Of a stretch of 64,000 nt of DNA, positions 1-11,817 are shown one piece after another. How positions within the stretch are numbered: position 1 is the first letter of the stretch; each line of letters opens with the position of its first letter. The stretch spans positions 32,216,501-32,280,500 of the forward strand of contig BSBM01000299.1 of assembly GCA_027924585.1 (NCBI GenBank), read 5' to 3'. The translations under genes were made by a program, and so were the position numbers. The stretch comes from Larix kaempferi (taxonomy: Eukaryota; Streptophyta; Pinopsida; Pinales; Pinaceae). The notes under the pieces are model-generated. The model saw only the letters and a program-made list of their open reading frames with translations. It had not been told where the DNA came from and did no database searches.

Positions 1-51
1 CATAATAATTACAGAGGTAATGCACCATAGAATTTTACTGTTGCAAGGAAT

Positions 52-1050
52 GTGCCTAATAATAATAAAAACACTAATAATAATAACAACAGTAGAAATG
101 CTGAAGAGAAGCCACCTTTGAAGTACTGTGGTGGACCCCATACTAGAGCTCAATGTCCACGCAACAGAAAGACAGTCAACAACATTCACACCATACAAAA
201 AAAACCAACAGTTGGTGATGTAGCAAGAGAAATGCCCAAGATAAATGCAGCTCTGGAAAATCGACAAGCAGACCATCAAACTTCTATGGTCGAGATCAAA
301 GGTATGATACAAAACAAATCTATTTCAATTTTAATAGATCTAGGTGCAAGTTTGAGTTACATTTCACCTAATTTAGTGAAAATTTGCAAGTTAAAGATAG
401 AAAATTTTGATAATTCATGGTTAGTTCAGCTAGCAAGAGGCACTAAAAGAAAAGTTACAGAATTTGTCAAAAGTTGTGACTTACTTATGAGTCAGCTGAA
501 AACGCAAGTTAATTTAAATGTTTTTCCATTAGGGTCATATGATGTGTTAATTGGCATGGACTGGGTTGAACAGCATAGAGTAGTACTTAAATGTTATAAA
601 AAAAAATTTAATTGTTTGAATAATGAAGGTAATACTGAAACAGTAAAAGGAACTCCTAGGAAAAGATCTGTAAGGAAAATTTATGTTTTGCAAGTAAAGA
701 GAGTTGTAAGAAAGGGCTGTAAAATGTTTGTTGTGAATGTTATTAATGATGAATTTTCATCTAAAGAAGATAAGATAAAACTGGAAGATATACCCATCCT
801 TAGTGACTTTTCTAATGTATTCCCGGAAGAAATTCCAGGACTACCCCCGAAAAGGGAACTTGATTTCACCATTGAGTTAGTACCGGGTGCGGTACCAAAC
901 TCAAAGGCTCCCTATAGAATGAATATTCTGGAGTTAAATCAATTAAAATCTCAAATGGAAGAATTAATAGATAAGAACTACATAAGTCCAAGTGTGTCTC
1001 CTTGGGGAGCACCAATTATCTTTGTTAAAAAGAATGACGGTACTTTGTGA
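52..1050 (+). pseudogene. Ty3/gypsy gag C-terminus, protease and start of reverse transcriptase
   Basis: Polyprotein fragment of a Ty3/gypsy LTR retrotransposon. Residues 23-36 are a decayed zinc knuckle: the CGGPH core and final Cys remain, but the first Cys (residue 23) is Leu. Residues 93-101 are the aspartic protease site with DLGAS in place of the usual DSGAS, followed by the YDVLIGMDW motif near 164-171. From about residue 245 the reverse transcriptase begins ([27 protein letters not shown]). The frame ends at a stop just where the CIDYRQLN motif should follow, and that motif is readable downstream with further stops. The window starts inside gag, so the 5' end lies outside. The related element at 34894-38512 has the same domain order. 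Domain assignment is secure; inactivity follows from the stops. Confidence 0.9.
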
Positions 1051-1079
1051 CTGTGCATAGATTAACGCCAACTTAATAA

Positions 1080-1380
1080 AATGATAATTAAAAATTGATA
1101 TCCCTTGCCCCGCATTGACGATCTATTTGATCAGGTACGTGGAACAGAGATATTCACTAAAATTGATTTAAGGTCTGGATATCATCAAGTTAGAATAAAT
1201 GATGAATACATATTTAAAACTGCTTTCAAAACTCGTTATGGACATTACGAGTTCGTAGTTATTCCTTTTGGGATAACTAACGCACCGGTAGTCTTCATGT
1301 GTTTAATGAATAATGTTCTGCATAAGTACCTGGATAAGTTTGTAATTGTGTTCATTGATGATAGTCTAATTTACTAAAAA
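1080..1380 (+). pseudogene. Ty3/gypsy reverse transcriptase core
   Basis: This continues the same element after stops between 1048 and 1100. [12 protein letters not shown], the first catalytic Asp in [15 protein letters not shown], and the FxDD box (VFIDDSLIY) are all visible, so both catalytic motifs of the polymerase survive. The frame stops directly after the FxDD box at about 1376 and resumes in another frame. The palm domain is recognisable at high confidence, but this is a decayed copy. Confidence 0.9.
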
Positions 1381-1383
1381 CTA

Positions 1384-2198
1384 AAGAAGAGCACGATGAA
1401 CACTTAAGAATAATTCGGCAGGTTTTAAGGGAACATCAGCTTTATGCTAAGTTCAGTAAATGTGACTTTTATAAAGATAAAATACAGTACTTAGGTCACA
1501 TAATATCTAAAGACGGAATTTCTGTCGACCTAGATAAAATAAGAGCAATTAACAAGTGGCCTGTCCCTAAAGATGTAACTGACGTACGGTCATTTATGGG
1601 AATAATATGTTACTACAGAAAGTTTATTGAAGGATTATCTAGAATTGCAAATCCCATAACTTCTTTGTAGAAGAAAGGGAAGAAATTCATCTGGGATAAA
1701 AAATGTGAAGAAAGTTTTAAGAAGTTAAAAGAGTTATTAACAACAGCACCTATATTAAAAATTGTTCATCCTAATAAAGACTTCGTTGTATGCACTGATG
1801 CATGTAACGATGGACTTGGAGGGTTCTTAACTCAAGAAGAGCATGCTATTGCTTTCAAGTCTAGAAAGTTAAAAATCCACGAAAAGAACTACGTAACTTA
1901 TGATCTAGAGTTGAGAGCCGTGATACATGCTCTAAAAATGTGGCACCATCACTTGATTGGAAGAAAGTTTACACTAATGACATATAATAACGGTTTAAAA
2001 TACTTGTTGGATCAAACAAATCTTAACGCAAGGCAAGCTAGGTGGCTAGCTTTCCTTAGGGAGTATGATTTCGAAATTCAACATATTAAGGGTAAAGAAA
2101 ACAAAGTCATTGATGCCTTGAGCAGAAATGCCAAATTAAGTTTTGTGGTAGCAATCAACACATTTAAGATAGATCTGGAAAATCAGATCAAAGAATGA
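1384..2198 (+). pseudogene. Ty3/gypsy reverse transcriptase thumb and RNase H
   Basis: One frame runs through with a single in-frame stop near 1667. It holds the connection region (YLGHIIS, VRSFMGIICYYRKFI) and then RNase H. Of the four RNase H acidic positions, TDAC, LELRAV and IDALSR are kept. The third, normally TDN in this family and kept in the element at 34894-38512, reads TYN here, so a catalytic Asp has become Tyr. This is a sign of relaxed selection in addition to the stops. Confidence 0.88.
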
Positions 2199-3075
2199 AT
2201 TAAGCAAAATGAAAATGATCAAAAATTGCTTGGTAAAGTTGCTAAAAATTTATCTGAAAATTTAATAATAGATTACAGCATTAATGAAAAAGGCTTAATG
2301 ACTTATAAAAACAACATTTATGTACCTAATGTGTGAAAAGCTAAATTGTTGATTTTGGATGAAGTTCATAAAAGTCCTTATTTGGGACACCCTAGTTATC
2401 AGAAAATGATAACTATGTTAAGAAATGATTACGTTGGGCGCAACATGAAAAATAAAGTGGTTGAATACATAGCTAGGTGTTTTTAATGTGAGACAATTAA
2501 GGGTGAACATCAACACCTAGCTAGCCTATTGTAGCCATTTCCAATTCCTGAATGGAAATGGGAAACTATAAGTACTGATTTTATTACAAGTTTACCTAAG
2601 AATCAGAAATAGAATGACTCCATAATGGTGGTTATGGATAAACTTAGTAAATCTGCTCATTTTATTCAGGTTAAGACTACTTTCAAAGCTAGTAACATTG
2701 CATATGTGTTTATGAAACAAATCTTTCACTTACATGGGATTCCAAAGGTAATTATTTCTAACCGAGACTCCAAGTTTATTGAAAATTTTTGGACAACATT
2801 GTTTAAGGGTTTAAATACTAAATTAAATTTCAGTACTTCTTTCCGTCCACAAACTCAGAGATAGATTGAAAGGGTTAATCATATTTTAGAAGACATGTTA
2901 AGAATGTATGTTAAAAATCAGCAAACTAAGTGGGAAGACTATTTGCATTTAGCTGAATTTGCATACAATAATCATTATCAAGCATATGCTAGGCTTAGTC
3001 CATTTCAGATTTTATATGGAAGAAAATGCTATACTCCTATTTCTTGGGATAACCCTATTGACAGATTAACATGAG
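2199..3075 (+). pseudogene. Ty3/gypsy integrase, decayed
   Basis: Integrase follows RNase H in the usual gypsy order. The His pair of the HHCC domain is near 2365-2400; its Cys pair is interrupted by a stop (CF-stop-C, about 2480). The DDE core keeps the first Asp (STDFIT, about 2575) and the second (ISNRDSKF, about 2760). A stop precedes the glutamate region (IERVNHILEDML, about 2865). The frame ends at about 3075 with no chromodomain, polypurine tract or 3' LTR: it runs straight into the repeat units of family R, so the element is cut off on this side. Confidence 0.87.
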
Positions 3076-3690
3076 AAAAGTGACAACATCTCCCCCAAAC
3101 TGAATTGTAAACACATGGCTACTTGTATACAATAATCATTTCAATAAATGTGGGTTTAACATGGATTTATGTTGGTTTTAATTTTTTATTGTAAGGAAAC
3201 ATTATTTATAGATATGAGTTTAACATGGATTTATGTTGGTTTTAATTTTTTATTATAAAGAAACATTATTTTTCTTAAATACTTTTTATTTTTTATAATT
3301 TATGAGCCCACATGAAAATATAACCTTAGACAAGTGGCATCTCCCCCGAACTGAATTGTAAAGACCTGGCTACACTGGCTACAATAATCATTTCAAAATA
3401 GATGAGAAAACTCACCACCTTAACTATATCTATATGTTCATAATTGTGAAGCCTTAAGATCACAAACAAGGTCTTACGAAATTGCGAAGACTTGAGTTCA
3501 CAAACTAAGAAATGAAGATAACAGGTCTTCTAGGTGACTTGGGTTTGAGAAGATATTACGTATCTCTGGTTTGGTTCAAGGGATCTCTATTTTGATTTAG
3601 GTTGGTTTGGTTTGATATTAGATATTAGGTATCTCTGGTTTGGTTCAGGCTGTCCCGATCTAACATTGAAGGATTGCTTCGTAGAATATC
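3076..3690 (+). repeat. Array units and leader of repeat family R, copy A
   Basis: The stretch holds two partial units of the roughly 190-bp repeat seen in full at 51841-52970 (shared CTCCCCC, ATAATCATTTC and GGTTTAACATGGATTTATG motifs), including an internal 60-bp duplication. About 270 bp of leader follows with repeated TATCTCTGGTTTGGTTCA, matching 52980-53225 almost base for base. On the minus strand each unit has a GGGGGAGA polypurine stretch followed by TGTTG, like the start of a 3' LTR. It lies directly upstream of the R ORF. Confidence 0.75.
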
Positions 3691-3693
3691 ACT

Positions 3694-4330
3694 ATGGTGG
3701 TCGCTAGAGACAAAAACCTACAAACAAATATAGCCAGATTGCCGCGTTCTTCCGGAAAGAGTACTATTATAATGCCAATGGATCCAAAATATGAATCATT
3801 TTGTGAAGGATCCGGGAGACGTCCATTAAGAGAGGATTCTGCAATACCTAAATTTGATGCGCATGGTGGAAGATTCGGGAGACGTCCAATAACAGAGAAT
3901 TCTGCAATACCTAAATTTGAAGCCCGCGGTGGAAGATCCTGGGGACATCCATTAAGACAGAATTCTACACCCCCCAAAACTGAAGCACATGGTGTCAGAT
4001 CCGAGGGACATCCATTAAGACAGAATTCTATAACCCCAAAATCTGAAGTGCATGGTGTCACATATGGGGGACCGCATAATTGTACAACCCCTAACTTTGA
4101 ACCGCATGGTGGAAGATTCGGGGGACGTCCATTAAGAGAGAATTCTACAACCCCTAAATTTGAAGCCCAGGGTGTCAGATCCGGGGGACGTCCATTAACA
4201 GAGAATTGTACAACCCCTATATTCAATGCTTTAGGATTAATCCTTCTCGAATAAACGGAAGAGATACTGTTGGAATTGTTTTGTCCAATACTCATCAGGG
4301 TTTCAAGCCAAAGAAAGAATCTTATTGAAG
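3694..4330 (+). pseudogene. R-family repeat protein, copy A, N-terminal part
   Basis: I do not recognise this protein. The ORF starts MVVARDKNLQTN and, from about residue 38, consists of tandem 21-residue units of the type GRPLRENSTTPKFEAHGVR, encoded by a 63-bp DNA repeat. Seven to eight units are visible, most with RxPLxEN/D-S-x-x-P. The frame closes at 4254 after a 1-nt loss relative to copy C (53259-54607). The sequence stays homologous to 4330, where a solo LTR is inserted; coding homology resumes at 6104. The RxxL cores resemble destruction-box degrons, and tandem RxxL plus an acidic tail would suit a cell-cycle-regulated protein, but that is speculation. The minus-strand ORF over this stretch mirrors the same 63-bp repeat and is probably not a gene. 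Confidence 0.6.
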
Positions 4331-4335
4331 TGATC

Positions 4336-6103
4336 TGTAATATCCCTTTTTCAAATTTTATTAAAATGCCCAATTTTCCACTTTTTTTTCCAATTTCGAC
4401 CTTTGACTAGTTTTATTGTTTTGACCTCCAAATCAACCCAAATGCTCCCAAATATTTTGTAGGAGTGTATGAATGGTATTTATACTTGAATATCAGGTTC
4501 AGTGATGTTTTATGGCCCTCCAAATACTACTGCAAACTTGATTTGTATTCTGATCAATATATGTAATTTTGACTAGTAATTTGTGCATCAAATCCCCCTC
4601 GGGTAACACTGCAAATGGCCTTCCAAATGCCTCCAAACTCCCACAAATTTATGAACAGAGGTATATAATGTGTTAAGTATGTGATTAAGGTCTCATATGC
4701 ACCATTAATTGATTTTTACTACTGTTCTAACTCTCTCACATTCAACAACAAAAACCCCCAATTCGACCCTTGGGGAAATGGCACTATTTCACCTCCCAAT
4801 ACAACTAAACTGAGTAAAAATGCTTCAAATGCTCAAGTACAGTACATGAAACTTGTAGAAGACATCCATGGCAGTATATTGATCACAAATATATCAGAGA
4901 ATCATCCATCCATTCGAAATAATCAACATTATATTGTCATACATCAATGCATTGGGGAAATGGACATTGTTTGCTCATTAATCAATAGTTTTGCATACAA
5001 CTAGTGGGTATTTCGACCTGAGACTTTCTGAATATTAATAAAAGAGGATATGAAGCTATTAAAATCAGAAATATATAATGAGAAGCTCTCTCAAGAAGCA
5101 CAAGTGCTCACCAAAAACGCCCTCCCTCAAGGAGCACGAATATGCCTTCAAAACTGGAAACGGTGGAGAGAAAGTGCTGCACTAAACCAAACCATGAAAC
5201 TTCCTGTAGCTGCTACTTGCAAATACAAACTCCATTAAAGCACCATGAAAGACCTGAGTGGCCTCTCCAGACACCAACTTGGATGGGAATCTTTCACCCT
5301 CGAAATTGGCTAAGGCAAGAAACTAGTCATCCACTATCTCTCTCTTCACAAATGCAATTTTTCTGAAATCATCAAAATCCATTCTCATACTTGATTTCTA
5401 CATTTTATAACCAACATTAGCATTCAAGGGGTCGAAATCCTCTCAATAGATTCAATAATTTTCCATTTAGAAAATATTCCTCATTTGCCACTTGTCTCCT
5501 AGTTCCAACCTTCCATCTTCTTCCAAATTCGAATTTGAGTCTCTTCAGATTCCTCCAACTCCATGAGCGCCTTCTTGAGCCTATTTTTGGGGCTGACATG
5601 TCATAATGGTCAGGTGTAAGAAGTCAGATCTGAATTTTGTCATAAATGTCATAGATGCTTCATTATTGTTGTCATAAAACTAGGGAATCTAGCCCAAGTG
5701 TCCACTAGTCTCCAATTTGACTCTTCCTCTCCCATGGAGGTTACTATTCCATCCCATTTCGACCTCAGTTTCTCAATGCCATGTGTTATGACTTACCAAC
5801 TCACCCAAGAGTGTTCACCTTCACATGAATTCGAATTGGCAAGAGAGAGCTGCCATGTGTCATTGAAAAATCAAGCTAGTGTGGGTCCCACCACCTCCAT
5901 ATGTCTCCAAAACCACTTGCCACCTAGAAATTCTCTTGAATTTATTTATTCATCATATTTATTAAATGCTTGAACCCTTCTAATGTCTAAATATCATTTA
6001 TTAGTTTCCTTATTACCATCCCACATGTGCCCATCCAACCTAGGAAACTAGTAAGATTGATGGGATTGTCTTACTATGCACTTATTTGAATGGGGACATT
6101 ACA
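4336..6103 (+). mobile_element. Solo LTR inserted in R copy A, with target-site duplication
   Basis: The 1768-bp insertion begins TGTAATATCCC and ends GGGGACATTACA, the TG...CA ends and TGTAAYATCCC-type terminus shared by the other LTRs here. It is flanked by the 5-bp direct repeat TGATC (4331-4335 and 6104-6108). The uninterrupted sequence in copy C (around 53960) shows the empty site. No gag or pol is inside; ORFs at 4681-5004 and 5050-5366 match nothing I know and lie in LTR sequence. It therefore formed by LTR-LTR recombination after an insertion. Confidence 0.9.
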
Positions 6104-7096
6104 TGATCGAGTTTTATCAGTATTCAGTTAATCTTGCAATTAATGTTGTAGGTCATGACAATTTTGACTTGGATCTTTTCAAAGGGCATAACTATGACCA
6201 GGCATTGGCAGAGCTGAATTTGCAGCCTGAGGGACTCTCATCCAAAAAAGAGATGAAGCCAAAAATTGCGTCTCCCATCGATGGATCCAAGTTCAAGCCT
6301 ATTGAAGAGGAAGGCCTTGTTCTCAACCCATCAAATGCACCTGCAGATATATCATGTGGAAATGTGGCTCAAAATTGGGAGACGACAACTTTGGATGAAA
6401 GTCAAACGGATTTAGATTCAGACGACAAATGTTTTAGTAGTCCCTCAAAGGAGAGCATCTGCTCAAATAGTACTAAATGACAACCTCTGTGAGAAACTCT
6501 TCCTTTTGCAACAACAATGTCAAGATTGGGATAAGATACCATCATTATCTTCAGTTTTGACACAAGAGTTGGTGGAGATTGAAAAGAAGGTTGGAGATTT
6601 CTCCAATTCCACATTGGAGAAATTTTTAATGCAGTTGGATGCTGAATTGGGCCATGCGACCTTGAAAGCATTAAGCAATGAACTCGACGACAACGACGAT
6701 CCACAAGATCCTCTGTACTGGCCTCTCACTCCGGAATCTTATAGGAATATTGAAGGATTCTTTGACAAGATCCTCTCGACTGACCTCTCTGCGGTTTGCT
6801 TTATCTCAATCCAACAATAAATCGAAGCAATGCATATCCACATATCCGTATGACAGAATAAATCAAACCAATGCATATCCACAATAGTTATTTTTTATTT
6901 ATTTTAATTTTTATTAGTATTTTTTTAAAATCGATTAGTAAGATAATAAACTTAGAAAACAATACCTCTCTGCGGTATGCTTTACCACAATCCAACACTA
7001 AATTGAAGCCACGAGACTTAGAATTCGCTTTGGTTCCAGTGAATGTTCCTACAGCACAAACGGACTTCCCTCCTTTGAGTAAGCTATTCACCTGAA
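6104..7096 (+). pseudogene. R-family repeat protein, copy A, C-terminal part
   Basis: The continuation after the LTR is colinear with copy C. An acidic middle region (FDLDLFKGH, ALAELNLQPEGL, TDLDSDDK) is followed by a helical, possibly coiled stretch (CEKLFLLQQQCQDWDKIP, VLTQELVEIEKKVG) and the tail DDNDDPQDPLYWPLTPES to FFDKILSTDLSAV. A 29-nt deletion near 6470 (relative to 54327-54357) shifts the frame. At 6960-7096 a second short coding-like stretch (LRYALPQSNTKLKPRDLEFA to PPLSKLF) begins with a duplicate of the 30 bp at 6783, perhaps a last exon; it is also in copies B and C. Function unknown. The frameshifts, deletion and LTR make this copy non-functional. Confidence 0.6.
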
Positions 7097-8656
7097 CAGT
7101 TACTATTAGAACAGTAAAGTTTAGTTTTATTTTAGTCAGAGTACCATGTACTTATTTCTAGGTTTTCCTTGATTCTAAAGCAGTATAGAATCTCTTTTTC
7201 CTGGATTGTTCTGCTCTCTCCCTGTTTCAACTACTAAGGGACACTGCGAGCTTAGCCCTAGATTGTCAAATTGTCTGTTCAAAGTAGGTGAACGGCTTTG
7301 CTTCTCTTCCTTTGGGTTCCATTCAATATGAACATGACTAATGAAAACTACGTAGGCCATCCCTTCCTTCGATTGTTACATGTACCTTATTTGTGGACCT
7401 GTGATGAACAGAAAAAGAGATCGAAGCCACTGGATCAGAGAGTCACTAATCAGATGCACTTGATCGTAAAAAAAATAACTTTTTTCCTTGACATCATGTA
7501 TTTTTATTTGTAATGGCCAGAGATAACCAGAGATCTTCTAGTGAATGGGAAATAATATTCATGGTAGCGAAATAATGTTATGCTAATACTATTCTAGAAA
7601 ATAAATGATTAGTTAGTTAGAGCTTATTTTAGGGATCTAGGTAATTATTCTATTATTCTATTTATCCGTATGACAGAATAATGCATATTGGGATTTTACC
7701 TTTTTCTACTGTAATTTATTATGCTGCAGTGCTTATTTGAAGTGTCGTTTACATTGTTTGGATCTGTGTCAAACCAGCTTTCGAGTAATTCATATACTTT
7801 TATCTTTGCAATCTAAATGGCTATGTTCAACACTTTGCATTCTGCTAAAATGGGTATACTTTTAACAATTCTCTACTACACCAACTCCTAAGTCTCTGCT
7901 TACACCAACTCCTAAGTCTCTGCTTAGACCAAAATAATTAGTCAGTTTGAGCACTGTTACACTCTGGTTAATCTCCTCAAAGAAGTCCAAAATCTCAAAT
8001 ATATCTAACTTAAATTTTATTGTCAAATGTCCAATTAATATAAATGTTTTGGATCTGAAAATTTTCAAAATTAAATGTTTTAGATCTCTTTTCGAATTAA
8101 AATTTTTGGATCTCTTTTCTGAAGTTTAATTTTTCCAAAATTTAACTAGAATTGTTAAAATTACACAAATAAATTATTATTAAAATTAAACAATCTTAAT
8201 ACATTTAGGTTTTCAAAAACATAAATCTAATTTTATAATAAAAAATAAAATTTAGTTAATAAATATATGAAACAGTGAATCAACCATCTAAATAATCTAT
8301 GAAATTTATATTTATAGTTATCATTTATTATTTTGAATTTTAAACAAAATTAGTAATTCTTATAATTTCAACATCATAATTTCATTATATTTTGGATTTC
8401 TAACAACTAATTAAGAACATTTTTGGGGTAGTTTGACTTAATTGTTGTTTCTTATGAGCTTAAAATCAAATTTAAATAATGTTGAATCATTTAAAAGTAT
8501 AAAAACATGTTATAATTAAAATGATTGAAAATTTTAATTTACATTTAAAAAAAACTGTGTTTTGTGATAAAAATAATAAATAATTAAATGTTACTAAAAG
8601 TGTTTATGTAATTTCAATTAGTGTTATTACAACAAATGTGGTGAAGGTACATCATT
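7097..8656 (+). repeat. R family 3' flank, copy A
   Basis: Non-coding 3' part of R. 7097-8300 is closely matched by 19015-20300 (copy B), and 7097-7245 by 54916-55065 (copy C). 8330-8656 is matched by 32790-33142 (copy D). It contains several AATAAA-like signals and a tandem pair of 20 bp at 7874-7925. I see no credible gene; short ORFs here are not conserved between copies. Confidence 0.65.
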
Positions 8657-9092
8657 GCACTCAGTGAAACAAGGTGCTCTACAGCGTAGTATGGGGGAGA
8701 TGTTATAACGTAATATAATGTTTATAAAGTTTGTAACAAAATAATTAAAGAATAATTAAAAAAATTCATGTCGGCTCATAAAATAAAAAAATTATGGAAA
8801 GTATTTAAAAAAAAAATATGGGGGAGATGTTGTAACGTGATGTAAAGTTTGTAACAAAGTAAATTTTGTAACAAAATAATTTAAAAAATTCATGTGGACT
8901 CATAAAATAATAAATTATGGAAAGTATTTAAAAAAAAAAATCCATATTGGTTCATAAAATAAAATATTATGAAAAGTAATTAAAAAATAGATGTTCGTTT
9001 ATAAAATAAAAACTTAAAACTTAAACCCAATCTATCAATCAAGAAAGATCAGTGCTTGATAGATACGGGTTTAAGATGGATCTATGTTGGTT
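8657..9092 (+). mobile_element. Insertion of inverted array units in R copy A
   Basis: Copies C and D read directly through TACATCATTCATTTA, but copy A has 436 extra bases here flanked by CATT (8653-8656 and 9093-9096). The insert holds two copies of the motif ATGGGGGAGATGTTRTAACGT, the reverse complement of the unit in the arrays at 3076-3400 and 51841-52970. It is therefore the same repeat, inserted in the opposite orientation. The purine tract followed by TGTT is typical of the junction before a 3' LTR, so a small non-autonomous retroelement is likely. Confidence 0.55.
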
Positions 9093-9680
9093 CATTTAAG
9101 GCCATAATCTTCTATGTATACTAAAAAAACAACACATAGAACTTGAATGCACTTTATGAAGACCTGTATTGGACAAACGCCTTCTAGATCTCGTCCAAAG
9201 TATCTATGATGCCTGTTGGGCACATTTAAAAAGAAAAGAGTGGTTTCTCTTATTATTTAGTTCTTATGTTCTTAACATTTTAACATGAACACGATTATTT
9301 TTTCTTTTTATTTTTTATTTTCATTTTGTCATACACCATCTCATAACATTGCATATCACTATTTTAATTTATTATTCATCTTATTTTGTGGAAAAATACA
9401 TACACTTATTTTAAAATTAGAAGATAATGCTCAACAACTTTCATGCATAGGTGGCTAATCTAAAACCATTCACAAAATACATTATATGCTTTTACAATAA
9501 CTTTCAATTTTCTTCCAAATTTTATTTTTTATTTTTTTTCAAAGACATGGACTTTGCTCCTAACCTCCCTTATTAAATATATTTATATATCATTTTCCAT
9601 CCTACTTTTGAAATAATAAAATTTATATTAAAAAATATTAATATTAAATTTAGAAAAAAGATAATTGAAGGTATTAGTGA
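9093..9680 (+). repeat. R family tail, copy A
   Basis: AT-rich tail matched closely by 33142-33727 (copy D) and 55168-55841 (copy C). All three share sequence up to GGTATTAGTGA and then diverge completely, so 9680 marks the right boundary of R. No gene is visible. Confidence 0.65.
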
Positions 9681-11137
9681 ATCTTGAGTGATTTCAAGAT
9701 TGAATGAGTGGTTTGAGTGATTTCCAAGTAAGATTTAAAGGTTTGAAGAAAAAAGATGATATCAACATTAAGAATGAAACTTAATATATTATATTTTCAA
9801 CATTAAGAAAAGATGATATTACAAATATTATTATTTGCAATTTCAAAGAGAAGTTGTAGTATCTCTCTCTATTAATAAAGAAGAAGTTTCACATAAAGTA
9901 ACTTTCATTATTGAGTTGGACTTTTCCTAAAACTCCAGGGGTTGAAAGGATCTCTTATCTTTGTAAGACTATAAGCCTTAAGTGATGAAAAGCACTTCCT
10001 CTTAGATTTCTCTTATATGGAAATCTTAATTCTCTTAATAAAATTAAAATTAATATTGATGATGATGATGAGAAGGATAATTAATGTCCAGTTAAACTAA
10101 TTTTGGTCTATTGAACCTTAGGAAAAAAATTAAGGAACTACTTGGTTTGCTTTAAAGTTTTATTTCTCACCTCAAAAAGCACAAGGGTTCCTAAATTACT
10201 ATAATTTTGATAGAAATTTTTGTAACAAAATTTTTGAAATCGATATCTTAAGAGAGATATAAAGTCTATTATTAAAAAGAAATCATTAAAAATTTATAAT
10301 TACGACCTTTTTTTAAGATCGAAATAGAAAAAGATTTTATAAAAGAGTAGCTGCTGCCTAACCATCCAGCCAAAAGAATTACTGAAAGAGGAGAAATAGT
10401 TATGTTTTCCTAATTTAAAAAATACTAGCTGCTCTAGTTTTAACCCACCTAGCCCTGTTTGTGTAATCTACTTTAGATAGAACCCATTGAGCACTATTTG
10501 TGTAATCTACTTTAGCTAGCATAATAGTATAAAGCCTAATCTCTTTGGCTTTTCTCAAAAACTTGCTTGTTTTTCATTAAACAATTTACATGCATATTAT
10601 CAGTTCGTCTTCAGACTGCGAAGATCATCACTGATATTAACACACTTGAAGATCAGATTTCTTTTGATCCCAACTGTTCACTCAAAGTGCGGAGGGAGAG
10701 CATACACTACTCACCTCTTACAGACTCTTTACACTTGAGATATATGCTTTTCATATGCCGTTTTGCACTAAGTGCGAACACAGAGGATACACAAACCTCG
10801 ACTCAAAATTTGCAGAGCTCTCAATTCACCAAAACCCGAATGCCTAAATGAGAGCCTTGTCTTATTTATACAAAAACTAGCCGGTTTCCAGGTGATTCCT
10901 CACTGACATCATTCAGTCAAAATTAAAGATTCAGGGTGGAGTGTGGGGACAGCCACATCCATTATATCATCCATTAAGGGGTCTAAAAGACATATGGGGA
11001 CCCGAATAAAGTACTTTAGATAGACTTTAAGACGGAACCAGACTGAGTTTTCTTTTCAAAGGAAATGGACAAATGTCCGACAGCATAAATTAAAATGATT
11101 ACAATGTAGAACCTATTAAGTCGTCTCACCATGCCTT
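9681..11137. other. No recognised feature
   Basis: AT-rich intergenic sequence. A small imperfect duplication of GTGTAATCTACTTTAG occurs at about 10460 and 10499. The ORF at 10567-10851 (94 residues) resembles nothing I know and has no coding signature I can defend. Confidence 0.4.
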
Positions 11138-11141
11138 TCAA

Positions 11142-11817
11142 TCAATCATAGGGGTCCCACCCCTGCAAACAGATACAAATTTCTCGGCCATCATAGAGAT
11201 CCACTCCACCACATGGACAATTAAAAGGATCCATGTTAGAATCCACGAGTTCATATGGCATAATGTATGGGTAGAAAGTATAGTCAAAGCATTGCTCAAC
11301 CTCCGACCCAAACATAACCTGGTTATTTCCACACATAAAGTTTTCCTGTGAAAGTTGACTCTACTCTATAGTTAAGAGGAATCATTCTGGTGTGAACTTT
11401 GTTGTCAGTTCTCTTTCCATCTTGATCTCTTTTGAGGAACTTATGGGTTGTGTAAACAGAATGTTCAAGCGGCGTATATCTTCCTCCAAGGTGTCGTAAT
11501 TTAAATTTGAACCACATGTGGTTCTGGTCTGCAACCTGCATATCAGCTTGAAGGTGGAGGATGAAATTAGCCCTTCGATGAACCCAATCTTTTCTTGGAC
11601 AAAACTTATACAAAAATATTTCAGTCCACCCTAACCATTTATTGTTGATAAGATTTGACGGATCTACACATATAATTATTTCGCGTTCCTCTTTGCAGAA
11701 TTGAAGAATAAGGTTATATGTGGTCCAGGTAAGATCACCATGTCCCAAGTCAACATACCACATATCTATGCATTCTTCTTCATTGCAATCTGTAACATAC
11801 CCCTTTGCTGAAAACAT
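11142..11817 (-). pseudogene. Unrecognised protein, one frameshift
   Basis: A 164-residue ORF (11817 to 11323) overlaps by a few bases a 64-residue ORF (11336 to 11142) in another frame, and they read naturally as one chain with a frameshift near 11330. The first part is rich in Trp, Cys, His and charged residues (MWYVDLGHGDLTW, WLGWTEIFLYKFCP, NHMWFKFKLRHLGG); the second has CPCGGVDLYDG and CLQGWDPYD. Composition is protein-like rather than random. I cannot name a family. No retroelement motif is present. It could be an exon of a larger plant gene. Neighbours give no help. Confidence 0.4.

Noticed and set aside
3660-4373. Long minus-strand ORF (237 residues) opposite the R repeat region, and its counterpart at 53225-53734
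   Set aside because: Its periodicity is the 63-bp DNA repeat read backwards. The plus strand has the start, the acidic continuation and the colinear second half, so it is the likelier coding strand. A minus-strand gene is not excluded but has no support beyond length.
4681-5366. ORFs inside the solo LTR in R copy A
   Set aside because: They lie wholly within LTR sequence and show no domain.
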